From: Odontocerum albicorne
Taxonomy: Eukaryota; Arthropoda; Insecta; Trichoptera; Odontoceridae
DNA length: 64,000 bases
Reading direction: 5' to 3'
Assembly: GCA_949825065.1 (NCBI GenBank)
Contig: OX463848.1
Location: 31,187,502-31,251,501 of the forward strand
Shown here: in pieces, positions 42,861-53,318 of the stretch
How positions within the stretch are numbered: position 1 is the stretch's first letter
Layout: the number at the start of each line of letters is the position of its first letter
The notes under the pieces: model-generated
The model's input: only the letters and a program-made list of their open reading frames with translations
Told to the model about the DNA's origin: nothing
Databases searched by the model: none
Translations under genes and position numbers: made by a program

Positions 42861-43104
42861 TCGTGGTTATAACGCAAAATAAGACACGTTTACATTTTCA
42901 GGTTCAACTAATTAGTGTTATACATTCATAATTGGTTTTATTAATTTTCTGTCGATATGACGAGAATTCTAAGACTGTTGAATCTCCCCAACTTTCATTG
43001 ATCTCCAATCCATTCTTTTCCAACCTTTCTTGATTGAAATTATCACAGATTTGAACGTTTTTACTTTTATAGTAAAATACTGCTTTATTTAATTATCTAA
43101 TTTT

Positions 43105-43615
43105 ATTGTACAGTGTGAACTCTGGCGGGTTTATTGCCAAGCGCTCAAGTCTTCCTTCCATACAATTGTTTAACAAAGTTTTGAGTGAAAGGTGGGGAAT
43201 TTATGAGTACCCTATTGATGAAGAGAAAAAAAATTATGCATTACAAAATAAAAAATAAAAACAAAAATTCAATAAATACAACTTTAATAAGGATACGGAT
43301 AGCCAGAAGAAGGGAAGAGAACCAGAAAAAGAATGATGGAAATCCAGAAAAACTACACTGTGTCACTCAAAAGACATGTAATGTTTTTTTAATTAGCTAT
43401 TTGAAGCACGTCGACGATGATGTGAGTCTCATATTAGCAGGTATTTGGTTCCAGAGTCCAACAGCACGGACAGTATAAAACGACGTGAAAAATGAAAAGT
43501 GGTGAACTGGAAAAGAAGCTGGAGCGTAACGTGAGCTCGTGAACGGAAATACTTGAACATTTTCGACAAGATTTGAGGGCATGGCGGGAGAGTTAAGGAC
43601 GTTTCATCGGACAAT
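43105..43615 (-). mobile_element. LINE-B 3' end
   Basis: The minus-strand frame 43,582-43,397 reads FPVHHFSFFTSFYTVRAVGL, WNQIPANMRLTSSSTCFK, the LINE-B C-terminal pattern, preceded by PSNLVENVQVF (cf. PSYLAENFQCL). The 3' side ends near 43,110 with plus-strand AACTCTGGCGGGTTTATTGC, the reverse complement of GCAATAAACCCGCCAGA, shared with the SINE tail. Confidence 0.8.
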
Positions 43616-43619
43616 ACGA

Positions 43620-45600
43620 GTTAAGGAATGTATACTACGTTGTGATATAATCGTATTTTCTTAGGTTGAATACTTAAAACGCACGCAGATATTTTTTACT
43701 CGTTGGTTTGATTCCTTTAATTTCTAGTCTTTTAAGAAATGTGCATAAAATGAAACTAAAATTTAATAGCAATGTCATATTTATTTTTTATTTCGAATTT
43801 CTTTTGAATATTTAAACATTTATATGGTTTTGCTTCGTATTTATCGCGAACCCGGTTTTGGGAGTAAACGGTTTATGATGTTGCTTAGCGCCAGCTTAAT
43901 TGCTGTCTACAATGGCGTGACGCCATATCAAAAATTATAAAATTAATGACGGGGACAGAGTGAACGTAAAATAGGCGAATCGGCGGGATGACAGCACTTT
44001 GCCAAATTATGGTTCACGTCTTGCGAGTCCACTGCGCAATTGCGTGGTGTAAAATGGGCCGTACTTTCATTATAGGACTTCGACATGAAACTTTGAAATT
44101 GCGTGGCTAAAAATCTTTTAATATCATTGTCTAACTTTTAACTAATCAATTTAAGGAAGGTTCAAACAACATGATCCAGGGACTTCCTTTATTAGCTATA
44201 TATTACTTACTATACTGGCTTGAGAGAATGAGTATTATGGAAGGTATACTACAAAGTGGGAGATAAAGGTACTTGTCGTTGGTGATACTGGAGATGATAA
44301 GCATATCCTGTTGTATTAATTTATTTCTATGTCTGGACCATCAAATATTCTACGTGTTTCCAGTAGGAGTCAACAGAGATCACTCTATCATTCACAACAC
44401 TCAGGTACTATCCAGAGCATGCAGTCTCGATGTTCGGACTAATCAGCATGTGCTGTGAGTTCTGTATATCCACACAATCACATTCAGTGCTACTTTCGTT
44501 TATGAAACCCTATCTTTGCATGTTCCCTTCACATTTAGCCACCCTTAATCGGAGTCTATACAGAGGCCAAGGCAGTTGGTCTTCAGGTGTCATCTTTTTC
44601 AAGAGCTTCATCGAGCCATTGCATAAAGGGCACGGAGTTTCAGTACTTACAGTGCCTCCGAAAATCAAGAGAGACATTCAAAACATTGCTCAGAGATCCA
44701 GCCAATTAAATGATCCTAGACATCCTTTGCATTACCACCAGTCCCTAGCCCTTAGGTTAAAATCCAGACACGGCGTCATTTGGGCCATTTAGTCTCTGGA
44801 ACAACTACCTACTGTTGCTAGGATGAATGATTGGATAGGCACACCGGGGCTTAGTGACTAGATTTATCCTGTAGAAAAATTGTCAACTTGCTGTGAACTG
44901 CCCTGGAGAACCTGGAAATCTCTTGAAAAGTTTCCATACAGGAATTGGGAGAAACAAAGACAATGCATTAAAATAGGGTGACGTGATGAATGTAAAATAA
45001 TGTGATGTTATGGATCAGCTCTCTGTATCTGTGGTGAGAAGCACTCCATGTGACAGTGCCCGAAGAGCCCGGTGTCTTGCACCGAAGAGAACTTGACTCG
45101 TGGAACGCTCATTGCTCTCCAGGTGGCAGAATTCTGCGCAGAAGTCGTACAGAGCCCTTGGCGTACTTGCAGCGTGTCTTCGTCTTCTTTTCCAATGTCT
45201 AACTTTGCAATTTCCAACCAATTAACTACAGTTACCGATGAGCACTACCAAGATTATCGTGATAACTATGGTTTATTTGATTTGCCTTGGAATTAAAAAT
45301 GCTATAGTTGAGCTCGAACTCGGGTGTACCATATTATCGTATTCTATTTGATTTCTTATAAATTGTATCAAAACTGAGCCAAATTTTATCGACAATTTCT
45401 ACTTAAAGATCGATTGTAAAAATTTAAAAGTTTTAAAACTTCAGGATTTTATCACAAAACAATTATTCTTTTATTATATTAGCTGTTCCAATTGCATTTT
45501 TGGTTTAATAGTGATTACTCAAATCATCTTCATGTAGGTGAATTGTTTATATATGTAAACAATTGGTTCACATGTGTACATGTATGTTAAGAATTGTTGC
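43620..45600. other. About 2 kb without a recognised feature
   Basis: Two G+C-richer zones (about 43,840-44,070 and 45,020-45,200) and a 120-codon plus-strand frame (44,430-44,792) could not be assigned. At 45,008-45,221 two minus-strand frames and one plus-strand frame are open at once. No domain seen in any of them. Confidence 0.35.
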
Positions 45601-45639
45601 ACCGTCAATTTTATCTATTAAATATTTTTTAATGTACAT

Positions 45640-45945
45640 GAGTTAGAATAATTTTTGATTGAATTCGATTGTCTACTTAATGCTTTCGACGAGTTGTCCG
45701 ATTCTTTGGACACATTGTTCATGGCCAAGGAGACAGTTTGGAAATGTTTGTGGTTACTGGAGGCGTGGAAGGATGACGTGCAAGAGGAAGAATCCCAATG
45801 CGTTGGACCGGTCAAGTGAGGGACACAACTAGACTACTCTTAACGACTGCCCTTCGAGCCGCTGAAAAGGAGTCATCGGAAGCTATCACAGAAGTCACGA
45901 TGCTCAGTCATGAGCCATACGACATGATGATGACGGTGATGATGA
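45640..45945 (+). mobile_element. LINE-C fragment with triplet tail
   Basis: One frame reads VRFFGHIVHGQGDSLEMFVV, TGGVEG-stop-RARGRIPMRW, TGQVRDTT, and continues LTTALRAAEKESSEAITEV. The order FGHxxR-DSLE, GxVEGxRxRGRxxxRW, DxIRxxT, AxxRxx is characteristic for RTE-type C-termini. It ends in ATGATGATGACGGTGATGAT. One in-frame stop. Confidence 0.75.
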
Positions 45946-46384
45946 ATACGATTTTCATGGTTTATTTCAATCAAATATTTTAATTTCAAAGTCTTTTTTA
46001 AAGAGGAAAACGATTTAAAGAAGATGAATAGTTGTATTACAACTTACAACGTTATGAACTTTCACTATAAAAAAGTATAAAAAATAGGTCAAAGATTTTT
46101 TGGTATGGGTATATTTTTTCAAGCATGTAATTCTTGGAGGGTCTTCGATTTCTATTATTGAATGTTTTCGTTTAACTTTTTGGCATCGGGAGAATCCGAA
46201 AAAAAGGATATAAATTTGCCAATTAATAAAATTAGTTAAATGAAAAAGTTGTTCAATTTAGTGGAAAAATCACTGATGTGGAAATATTGGGTAAAATGAA
46301 AATATATTATTTTTTACTTTTACAGAACCGTCGTCTCCTTGTGTTCGATGTATGCGGTGCGTAGAGACTATCCTATTTCAACGT

Positions 46385-46740
46385 AGACATTGAAATCAAC
46401 GCCAGTGGTCAAATCGTTAGCATGAATGCTTAGCAAGATGACATTCCGGGCTCTATTCCCAGCCCAGATTCCACTTTGTGGGTAGTTTTTCATTCATCCC
46501 TTATTTAATACTGTAAATTCTTTATCACTGTCAGATTGATTTCTTAGAAGTTTGTTGCTTATTAATTTTCCACTAGCTGGAAAGCCCATCCAAAGACGTG
46601 CGAACACGGTACAACTTCAAAAGTCTTTGCCCGTCGCACCAGATAACTTCATCCCGCTTTAGCAAAAATATCACCCAGTGAGGAGACACAGACGTCACCT
46701 CTATAAAAACAAAAATCAACCAACCAACAAGAATGTAAGT
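46385..46740 (+). mobile_element. tRNA-derived SINE-like element, third type
   Basis: CGCCAGTGGTCAAATCGTTA with GCATGAATGCTTAGC (box A, D-arm and anticodon-like part) and CCGGGCTCTATTCCCAGCCC (T-arm/box B) form a tRNA-like head. A body of about 270 bp follows and ends in AATCAACCAACCAACAAG, a short-repeat tail typical of some SINEs. Only one copy was found in the window, so element status is inferred. Confidence 0.5.
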
Positions 46741-46744
46741 ATTT

Positions 46745-47660
46745 TTAAAACGCCAATGAAAATGTCAACCCACCCCTCAACTTGATTTTAAAAAGTGTTT
46801 ATTACTACATATAACAATGGTCAATTTCAACAATGACAGTAAATCAATTTTAATTAGTTAAAATATATTTTAGTATAAATTTATGTATTATAAATATAAA
46901 TTAGTTAAAATATATCCATACTTTGATAGCATTTGTAAATTTGAACAATGTTTCTGCATACATGTTTTGTGTTTCATTTTCACTTCACGATCACATGTTT
47001 TATTTCATTTTAACTTGTGAAGCGACATTTTTGAAGGTCTTCATTTATTAAAGATTATATTCGAGTTGGATAGTTCTGCTTATCCTCATTCTTTACGTCG
47101 TCAATGGAATCAGAACTCAAATAAGTGACGGCTTTTACAAAAATTAAATACTCCTTACATTATGCAATAGCTTTTGCATATTTATTTATGTTTTGTTTCA
47201 TTTAAACTTCACCGTCACAGTTTGTTTTGTTTCATTTTCAGCTTAACGATATTAGGCAAATTACATAATAGATAATTGTATCTTCACATGATCAGCCCTG
47301 GAGTTGATCCCGTTATTTTAAGATTATAGGATTTATTCATGTTTTCTAGAGAGGGAATAACAAATAGTTGTCTATACATTATTATTTTGCCTTCTAACAA
47401 GATATACAAACAAAGAAGTTATTTTACAATAAAATGTTTATTATCTTGCTCTCAATTGGATGCTTATGAAAATTTTTGAGTTAATTCTCTTTTCTGAAAG
47501 AAAATCTAAAGTTTTTTATTGTTTTCTAATTTACCAAAGTGAAATTTTGTAAATTAATATCTCATAAATTAATTTTAGAAAAATGTAAATAAATCTTCTG
47601 ATTTAAAATAAGTTTCCGTTATTTGTTTGAAAAAAGCAAATCTGTTTACGGCCATTATTC
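46745..47660. other. Nothing recognised
   Basis: A+T-rich; loosely repeated words TTTTGTGTTTCATTTTCACT and TTTTGTTTCATTTTCAGC at 46,960-47,240. Confidence 0.35.
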
Positions 47661-47666
47661 AAGAAG

Positions 47667-47687
47667 AAGAAGAAGAAGAAGAAGATG
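47667..47687. repeat. (GAA)n microsatellite
   Basis: Seven to eight GAA/AAG triplets; may be the relic of a LINE-C tail. Confidence 0.9.
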
Positions 47688-47757
47688 TAAAAAGCAAATC
47701 TATGTTGTTGGAAAATATTTGGAGTAACACAAAATTGTAACGTAATAATATAATATA

Positions 47758-47890
47758 TTGGGTTGGTGCATAGTTAACGATCGATTTACCGGTGCGCTTC
47801 GAATCTGTCAAATTTGTCTTGCTGTTTCAATTTTATTTATTCATATATTCCTTATTATTTAGGTAGTAAATGTACGTGGAATTACCACCT
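47758..47890 (+). mobile_element. Mariner 5' end relic
   Basis: TTGGGTTGGTGCATAGTTAA resembles the terminal repeat of a group of mariner elements, followed by GGTGCGCTTCGAATCTGTCA and TGTCTTGCTGTTTC as in mariner 5' leaders. No transposase coding or second terminal repeat was seen. Confidence 0.5.
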
Positions 47891-48106
47891 TCATATTCGT
47901 CCCATCATGCTTTATCACATTTATTTATAATTTTTGCAGTACGCATTATCAAAACCTCAAAATTTAAATTGTAAGTCCTGCGAAACCCTTGATTGATTTA
48001 TTTTTTTGAGCTCCTCGCGTGTTAATGTGGTTAATAATTATATTTTTGAAGGTGTAAGAAAAAAAAAACATGCCAGAAACCAGCAGCACGCCGGTAATTT
48101 AGCTCA

Positions 48107-48355
48107 TTAAAAAATATTGTGCGAGAAAGATAAATAGCTGTTTCGGTCAAAAAAATATTGTGCGAGAAAGATAAATAGCTGTTTCGGTCAAAAAAATATT
48201 GTGCGAGAAAGATAAATAGCTGTTTCGGTCAAAAAAATATTGTGCGAGAAAGATAAATAGCTGTTTCGGTCAAAAAAATATTGTGCGAGAAAGATAAATA
48301 GCTGTTTCGGTCAAAAAAATATTGTGCGAGAAAGATAAATAGCTGTTTCGGTCAA
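48107..48355. repeat. 41-bp tandem array, 6 copies
   Basis: Unit AAAAAAATATTGTGCGAGAA plus AGATAAATAGCTGTTTCGGTC. GCGAGAAAG recurs every 41 bp from 48,121. Copies are essentially identical. Confidence 0.97.
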
Positions 48356-48530
48356 AAAAAAAACAAAATTAACAGACAAAAATGTATTGTACCAAACAAT
48401 TGCATTAACATATATTATAAAATACATACTTGTTGATTTATACAAAATAAATGAAATATTCTCAAAAGTATTCTTTTATTACAAGTTATTGGAGTTAACT
48501 GTCGCTCTTTACACCATATACTATATATTT

Positions 48531-48645
48531 TACTAGTTGCAACCCGTGAAATATTCACGGAAGCAAAACAAATTCTACATTTATGAAAATATATATTCAT
48601 AAATGAAAAATTTGTTTATATATATCATTTATATATCGTCCCCTT
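48531..48645. repeat. Dispersed repeat with terminal palindrome, copy 1
   Basis: TACTAGTTGCAACCCGTGAA starts the copy; CCGTGAAATATTCACGG (48,544-48,560) is a hairpin with 7-bp arms. About 90 further bases match 57,604-57,695. Class unknown. Confidence 0.75.
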
Positions 48646-48649
48646 TTAC

Positions 48650-48920
48650 ACCGGCTCAAAAATTGTTAGCTAAGTATTTAAAATTCGTTCAGTATCACGG
48701 ACCCACCGAGATTCAAATTTCGAATTACTTTCGGAGGTAATCCAAGTATTCCTCTCTCGCTCTCTTGTATTTAAAATTCAATTCACGCATTCTTTCTTTG
48801 ACGACAACCATCGTATGGGTTTTGACCTATTTATAATATGATTCTTTCATTTTTACTCAAGATATTTTAATACATAATTCCATTTTGTATTAATTAGTTT
48901 TTCAGAACTAAATACCTTTA
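48650..48920. other. Nothing recognised
   Basis: Unassigned spacer. Confidence 0.35.
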
Positions 48921-48924
48921 AATG

Positions 48925-49112
48925 ATAATTTTTCTTCTTCTTCATGTGCCGTGTCCAGTCCCCCTAACATTGGCCATAACTATTGAGAAAATGAGTCTTT
49001 GGCTGCACGGAACATCTCTCCAACTGTATGGATATTTGTCCATTTGCGAATGTTGCGAAACCACGACAGACGCCTTCTACCGATTTCGCATCGACCCTCA
49101 ATTTTGCCCGTA
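48925..49112 (-). mobile_element. LINE-C fragment, clear C-terminus
   Basis: Minus strand: GKIEGRCEIGRRRLSWFRNI, RKWTNIHTVGEMFRAAKDSF, then after a frame change MANVRGTGHGT-like, and a GAAGAAGAAG tail (plus CTTCTTCTTC at 48,933). This GKIEG-R-GRRxxSWLxNxRxW-x-LFRAAKD-x-VANVR order is common at the end of insect RTE-like polymerases. Confidence 0.8.
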
Positions 49113-49119
49113 AATATTC

Positions 49120-49920
49120 AATTAAGGAAGTGCTATTTTTCTCTTCTCAATAAATGACTCAAATAGACATTTTAGCATCATATGGTATTTAAGAGTTTTC
49201 GTTTTACACCTGCTCAACGCAACACATCGGTGTTTGAGATATGATTGAAAAAAATAATTCTAAGCATTTTCATATGAATCCACATTTCAAATCTTGCTTA
49301 TTTAGCATTATGTTCTTCATGTTCCATGTTTTAACATAATTAAATGATAATTATTTTATCAAAATTATGAAATAATTAGAGAAATATTTAATTAAAACAT
49401 ATTTGTTCACACGTTAATTGGAACAGTCTATTTATGAAACTTGGCGTATTTCCCTGTCCAATTTGCTAGCGAATATCTACGTTAAATTTACAATTAAATC
49501 ACGAATTCGGTTATTTATAAATTAATATAAAAGGTGAGACACGTCATGTGTGATGCTTTTAATCAAGTTATACGAATTGTTATTTGAACTCAAATCTGTT
49601 TCGTATGATTGAATAAACTAATTAATCAACATTAAACAAATGTTATATTATATCATAAATTGAGCACAATGAAAATTCAATCAGAAAAATATTTTATCGA
49701 CTATTCGATATATAAATCATTTATTTATCTATTTAATTAACGACACAACAGTGTCTTTATATACAAATGAATATGTGACAGGTTATAAAGTAATTAAAAT
49801 TATTGACAAATAATACAACTTTATCTTAAACTAACACGAAGACACAAAAAGCAGTAGTAATAATAAATTACAATCATTGTTTTAAAATTATTTAAAAATT
49901 ATATGTATATTTAAGTTCAA
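49120..49920. other. Nothing recognised
   Basis: Very A+T-rich spacer. Confidence 0.4.
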
Positions 49921-49922
49921 TA

Positions 49923-50861
49923 CACGAGGCATATCCAGAAAGTAAGTGTACTGAATTTTTGTAGGTTACAATTTTTTTTATTTAAACAAAAAAAATACGT
50001 GGTTACCGTAGTACATATGTAAGCTATTTTTCGACATAGTCGCCATTCCTCTCAATGCAGGTGGTGAAGCGGGGTATCAACTTTTTGATGCCTTCCTCGA
50101 AGTAGTTTCCCGCCACCCCTCCGTCCACTTCTCCACCTCCTCCTTTACCTCCTCGTCAGTTGAAAACCTTTTTCCACCCATGTGCAGCTTCAGGGAGGTA
50201 AAGAGATAGTAATCTGAAGGTGCTAGGTCAGGGGAATGCGCGGGATGGTTCAGGACATCCCATTTAAACGAGGCGAGCAGTTCCTTCGTGGCGTTGGCCG
50301 TGTGTGGTCTGGCATTGTCGTGCAGCAGGCAAATTCCCTTTGTCAGCATGCCTCTCCTCTTGTTCTAAATCACCCTCCGCAATTTTTTTAGGGTCTCACA
50401 GTATCTTGCAGAGTTGATGGTCTCCCCTTGAGGCATATATTCAATTAAAATTATGCCTTGACAGTCCCAAAACACGGATGCTATGATTTTCTTGGCTGAA
50501 ATTGTGGTTTTGAACTTTTTGGCGGAGGGTGAAGAGGTGTGACGTGACCGTTTTTAAACTCGCGACACCACTTGTACACACTCGTACGATTCATAGCTTT
50601 ATCACCATATGCAGTTTTCACCTCATTATAAACCTCAACCGGAGGTTTTGCCTTCCAAACGAGATAACGGATGACGCCGCGTATTTCGCACTTGGCGGGA
50701 GATTGGATTGACATTTTTCACGAAACGTGTTGTCGCGTCGACACTTCTCAACGTACTGACCTCGAACCGGTCTCGTTGCGGAGGAGAAGGGTCAACATGT
50801 CGAAAATAAAATCCATCCGGTCGTGAGAGCCTCAGTACACTTACTTTCTGGATACGCATAG
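49923..50861 (-). mobile_element. Mariner element with internal deletion
   Basis: CCAGAAAGTAAGTGTACTGA at 49,935-49,954 is repeated exactly inverted at 50,832-50,851; the ends extend to GCATATCC/GCGTATCC and are flanked by TA (49,921-49,922 and 50,862-50,863), the mariner target duplication. The element is about 940 bp; mariners are usually near 1.3 kb, so roughly 350 bp have been lost, in agreement with the coding break. Confidence 0.9.
50077..50711 (-). pseudogene. Mariner transposase, internally deleted
   Basis: The N-terminal part (from 50,711) reads SIQSPAKCEIRGVIRYLVWK, VYNEVKTAYGDKAMNRTSVY and KWCREFKNGH, the helix-turn-helix that binds the terminal repeat. It then jumps, near 50,510-50,540, into AKKIIASVFWDCQGIILIEY. 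The C-terminal part has HDNARPH and HSPDLAPSD, whose aspartates are 34 residues apart (DD34D). The deletion removed the second helix-turn-helix, the linker and the first catalytic aspartate (WxHHYxPE region). A stop (VI-stop-NKRRG) and a frame change also occur, so it cannot be active. Confidence 0.9.
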
Positions 50862-50869
50862 TATGTTAT

Positions 50870-51740
50870 GTATGTATACTACAAAATATTACCAAACTTC
50901 ACCAAGCAGACTTACGTAACTGTCGAAGACTTATTTTATAGAGGTAAAGAACTTAGATTTGTTTTTAGTGGAATAACGCATACATAGAACAAATAGTGGA
51001 TTTTTTTTAAATTTTGTGGGAATTTTATGGATATATATTGAGATATAGAAAACACATGGCCTCATTAGTAGAACGAGATGCAAGTTGCTTTGCAGAATTA
51101 AAACATTCATACATGTTGATGCAGGGTTTACTCAACTCCAGAGGCAAAGTATTGTCCTTAATATGGCTAATGAGTTACCTCATTTTATAAGAGCTAACAA
51201 AAAACGAACGCAGTATGTCATGGTTAAATTGATTGAATTAAGTTTGAAAGAAAATCCTTCCATACAAATATGTGTATACAAATACTCGTAAATGCTCCTG
51301 TTAAATATCAACACTGTCATTTATGGAATCTTGATGCAAGGTTTCTATTTTAGATTTGATACAAATTTGTTGTGTTTGACTAAACAAGTATACATTGTTG
51401 ACAATAAATAGGGATTATATAGAAAAAAATACCAAATACTCCTACATTGCATTTCCGGAATGAAGCTTTTATTTTGATAAAAACGATTAAATCGCTTTAA
51501 TTTTTCAGTTTTTAATACTCATTTGCTTGTTTTTTTTTAAAACAAAAGCACCCATTTTAAATCACAAATACAGCTACTACTCGTTTTGACAAAATGACGA
51601 CAAGAATGTAATAAATTTCATTTCCTTGTTAATTTTGACCAAAATTATATATTTTCTTCTTACATTTAAGTCGTTAATTTTAAGAATAGCGCACAATTTT
51701 GCCAAATAACATTAATTTCTGATCACATTTTGTTTTTTTC
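50870..51740. other. Nothing recognised
   Basis: The 68-codon plus frame at 51,085-51,291 is unassigned. Words like TTTTGACAAAATG recur loosely from 51,580 on and again after 52,140. Confidence 0.35.
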
Positions 51741-51747
51741 CAATTGG

Positions 51748-52100
51748 TATATAGTATATCGTGTTTATGATAAATAACACTTATCGGATGTATAGTATAT
51801 AGTATATCGTGTTTATGATAAATAACACTTATCGGATGTATGGTATATAGTATATCGTGTTTATGATAAATAATACTTATCGGATGTATGTATATCGTGT
51901 TTATGATAAATAACACTTATCGGATGTTTAGTATATAGTATATCGTGTTTATGATAAATAACACTTATCGGATGTATGGTATATAGTATATCGTGTTTAT
52001 GATAAATAATACTTATCGGATGTATGTATATCGTGTTTATGATAAATAACACTTATCGGATGTATAGTATATAGTATATCGTGTTTATGATAAATAATAT
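51748..52100. repeat. 48/40-bp tandem array with 136-bp higher-order period
   Basis: Unit GGATGTATAGTATATAGTAT, ATCGTGTTTATGATAAATAA, CACTTATC. TTATCGG recurs with spacings 48, 48, 40, 48, 48, 40. The short unit lacks eight bases. The middle unit of each triplet has TGGTATATAG and AATACTTATC, so three unit types repeat in the same order (136 bp). Confidence 0.95.
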
Positions 52101-52109
52101 ATAGATATT

Positions 52110-52495
52110 ATTAACATAATCGCTACAAAATATATTGTAATTTTCTTAGATCTTTGCGTTAATTTTGACAAAACAGCATATATTATCAAAATCATGAAAA
52201 AAGTGTAATTTTATATATTTTCACCGTAAATTCTGACAAAATGGTGTGATTTTTTTCCAAAGAATGTACTTTGTACCATTTGTTTAGTTTTTGACACATA
52301 TTTAGCTATTTTTACCACACAAGTAACAATTATTGACTACAAATACTGCTATAATTGACAAAATAATGACAAACTTTTGTCAACAACTTTAATTTTTACA
52401 CAAATTACTCATGTTCAGAAAAAAATACTCGACTGTGTTGAATAATGTTATATTTTGCTTCGGAATGGTTACTGTCGCACTGATTTGAAGGAAGA
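52110..52495. other. Decayed A+T-rich repeat region
   Basis: TTTGACAAAA-like words recur about every 60-80 bases between 51,580 and 52,380, interrupted by the array above. It may be an old tandem array; no gene. Confidence 0.35.
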
Positions 52496-52499
52496 GAAA

Positions 52500-52605
52500 T
52501 GGGAGAAAGAAACAAAATCTTCCCGGCACAGCTTCACTTTCCATCTGAATTGATGTTGGAATGGCGAGAGGATCATCGACCTCGAGGTCCAGCCATGATG
52601 ACGGC
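52500..52605. repeat. Dispersed repeat, copy 2
   Basis: Partner of 34,740-34,860: GCTTCACTTTCCATCTGAAT, TGATGTTGGAATGGCGAGAG, CATCGACCTCGAGGTCCAGC. Confidence 0.6.
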
Positions 52606-52619
52606 GGTGAACTCACATT

Positions 52620-53310
52620 AAACTATTTATAATATCAATAGGCATGTTTGTTTGTATTTTAACATAATAGTTAAAATTGCTTTTGAACTTTTAGTTGAAT
52701 TATACGTTACCTTTGAACTCAAAATAACTTTTTCGTTTCGTGATGTTCCGTTTTACGGTGAATTCTATTTTAAGTGCACAAAGCTTTGTACCTCGCATCG
52801 GTATTTAATAATATGGCAAATGTGGATAATAATTATTTTGGTTTCATATTGTCTGTGACACACATTAAAATTTTGTCATAGCTAACATTGTTTTAGATAT
52901 TCAATTATTTCGCTATTTATGCAAAAGCCGCAACCATAATTGTGTTGAGAAATAAAAGTTGACAATCAAAACTAAAAACAAAATAATATTTAAACCTAAT
53001 CATAGAAATATAAGTACAATGTTGATTAAGAGAATGCAGATTTATTCTTATTTTTACTAGGAATAAATTTTATTTTTTTATTTTGAGCTCTTCAAAGGAT
53101 ATGAAAAAATCTTTTCTGTATTTATTGAACAGTATTGAGTTTTCGTAGTTTTTAAGTTGTTTATCAACCACATGACTTGCCATTGGAGGCAATCTATATT
53201 TATTAATATGAGAAAATATAATATTTTATTCTTTGTGATAGTAAGTATTATATATTGTACTGTTGATATATTATGATACAACTGATGATATATTATTATT
53301 TTCATTGACA
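52620..53310. other. Nothing recognised
   Basis: A+T-rich, short frames only. Confidence 0.4.
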
Positions 53311-53318
53311 TAACACAT

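Noticed and set aside
44430..44792. A 120-codon plus-strand frame as a host exon
   Set aside because: No recognisable motif, no clear splice sites, and it is not supported by neighbours.
51680..52052. Frames with a repeating IYHKHDILYT-like peptide
   Set aside because: They are translations of the 48/40-bp tandem array; openness follows from repetition.
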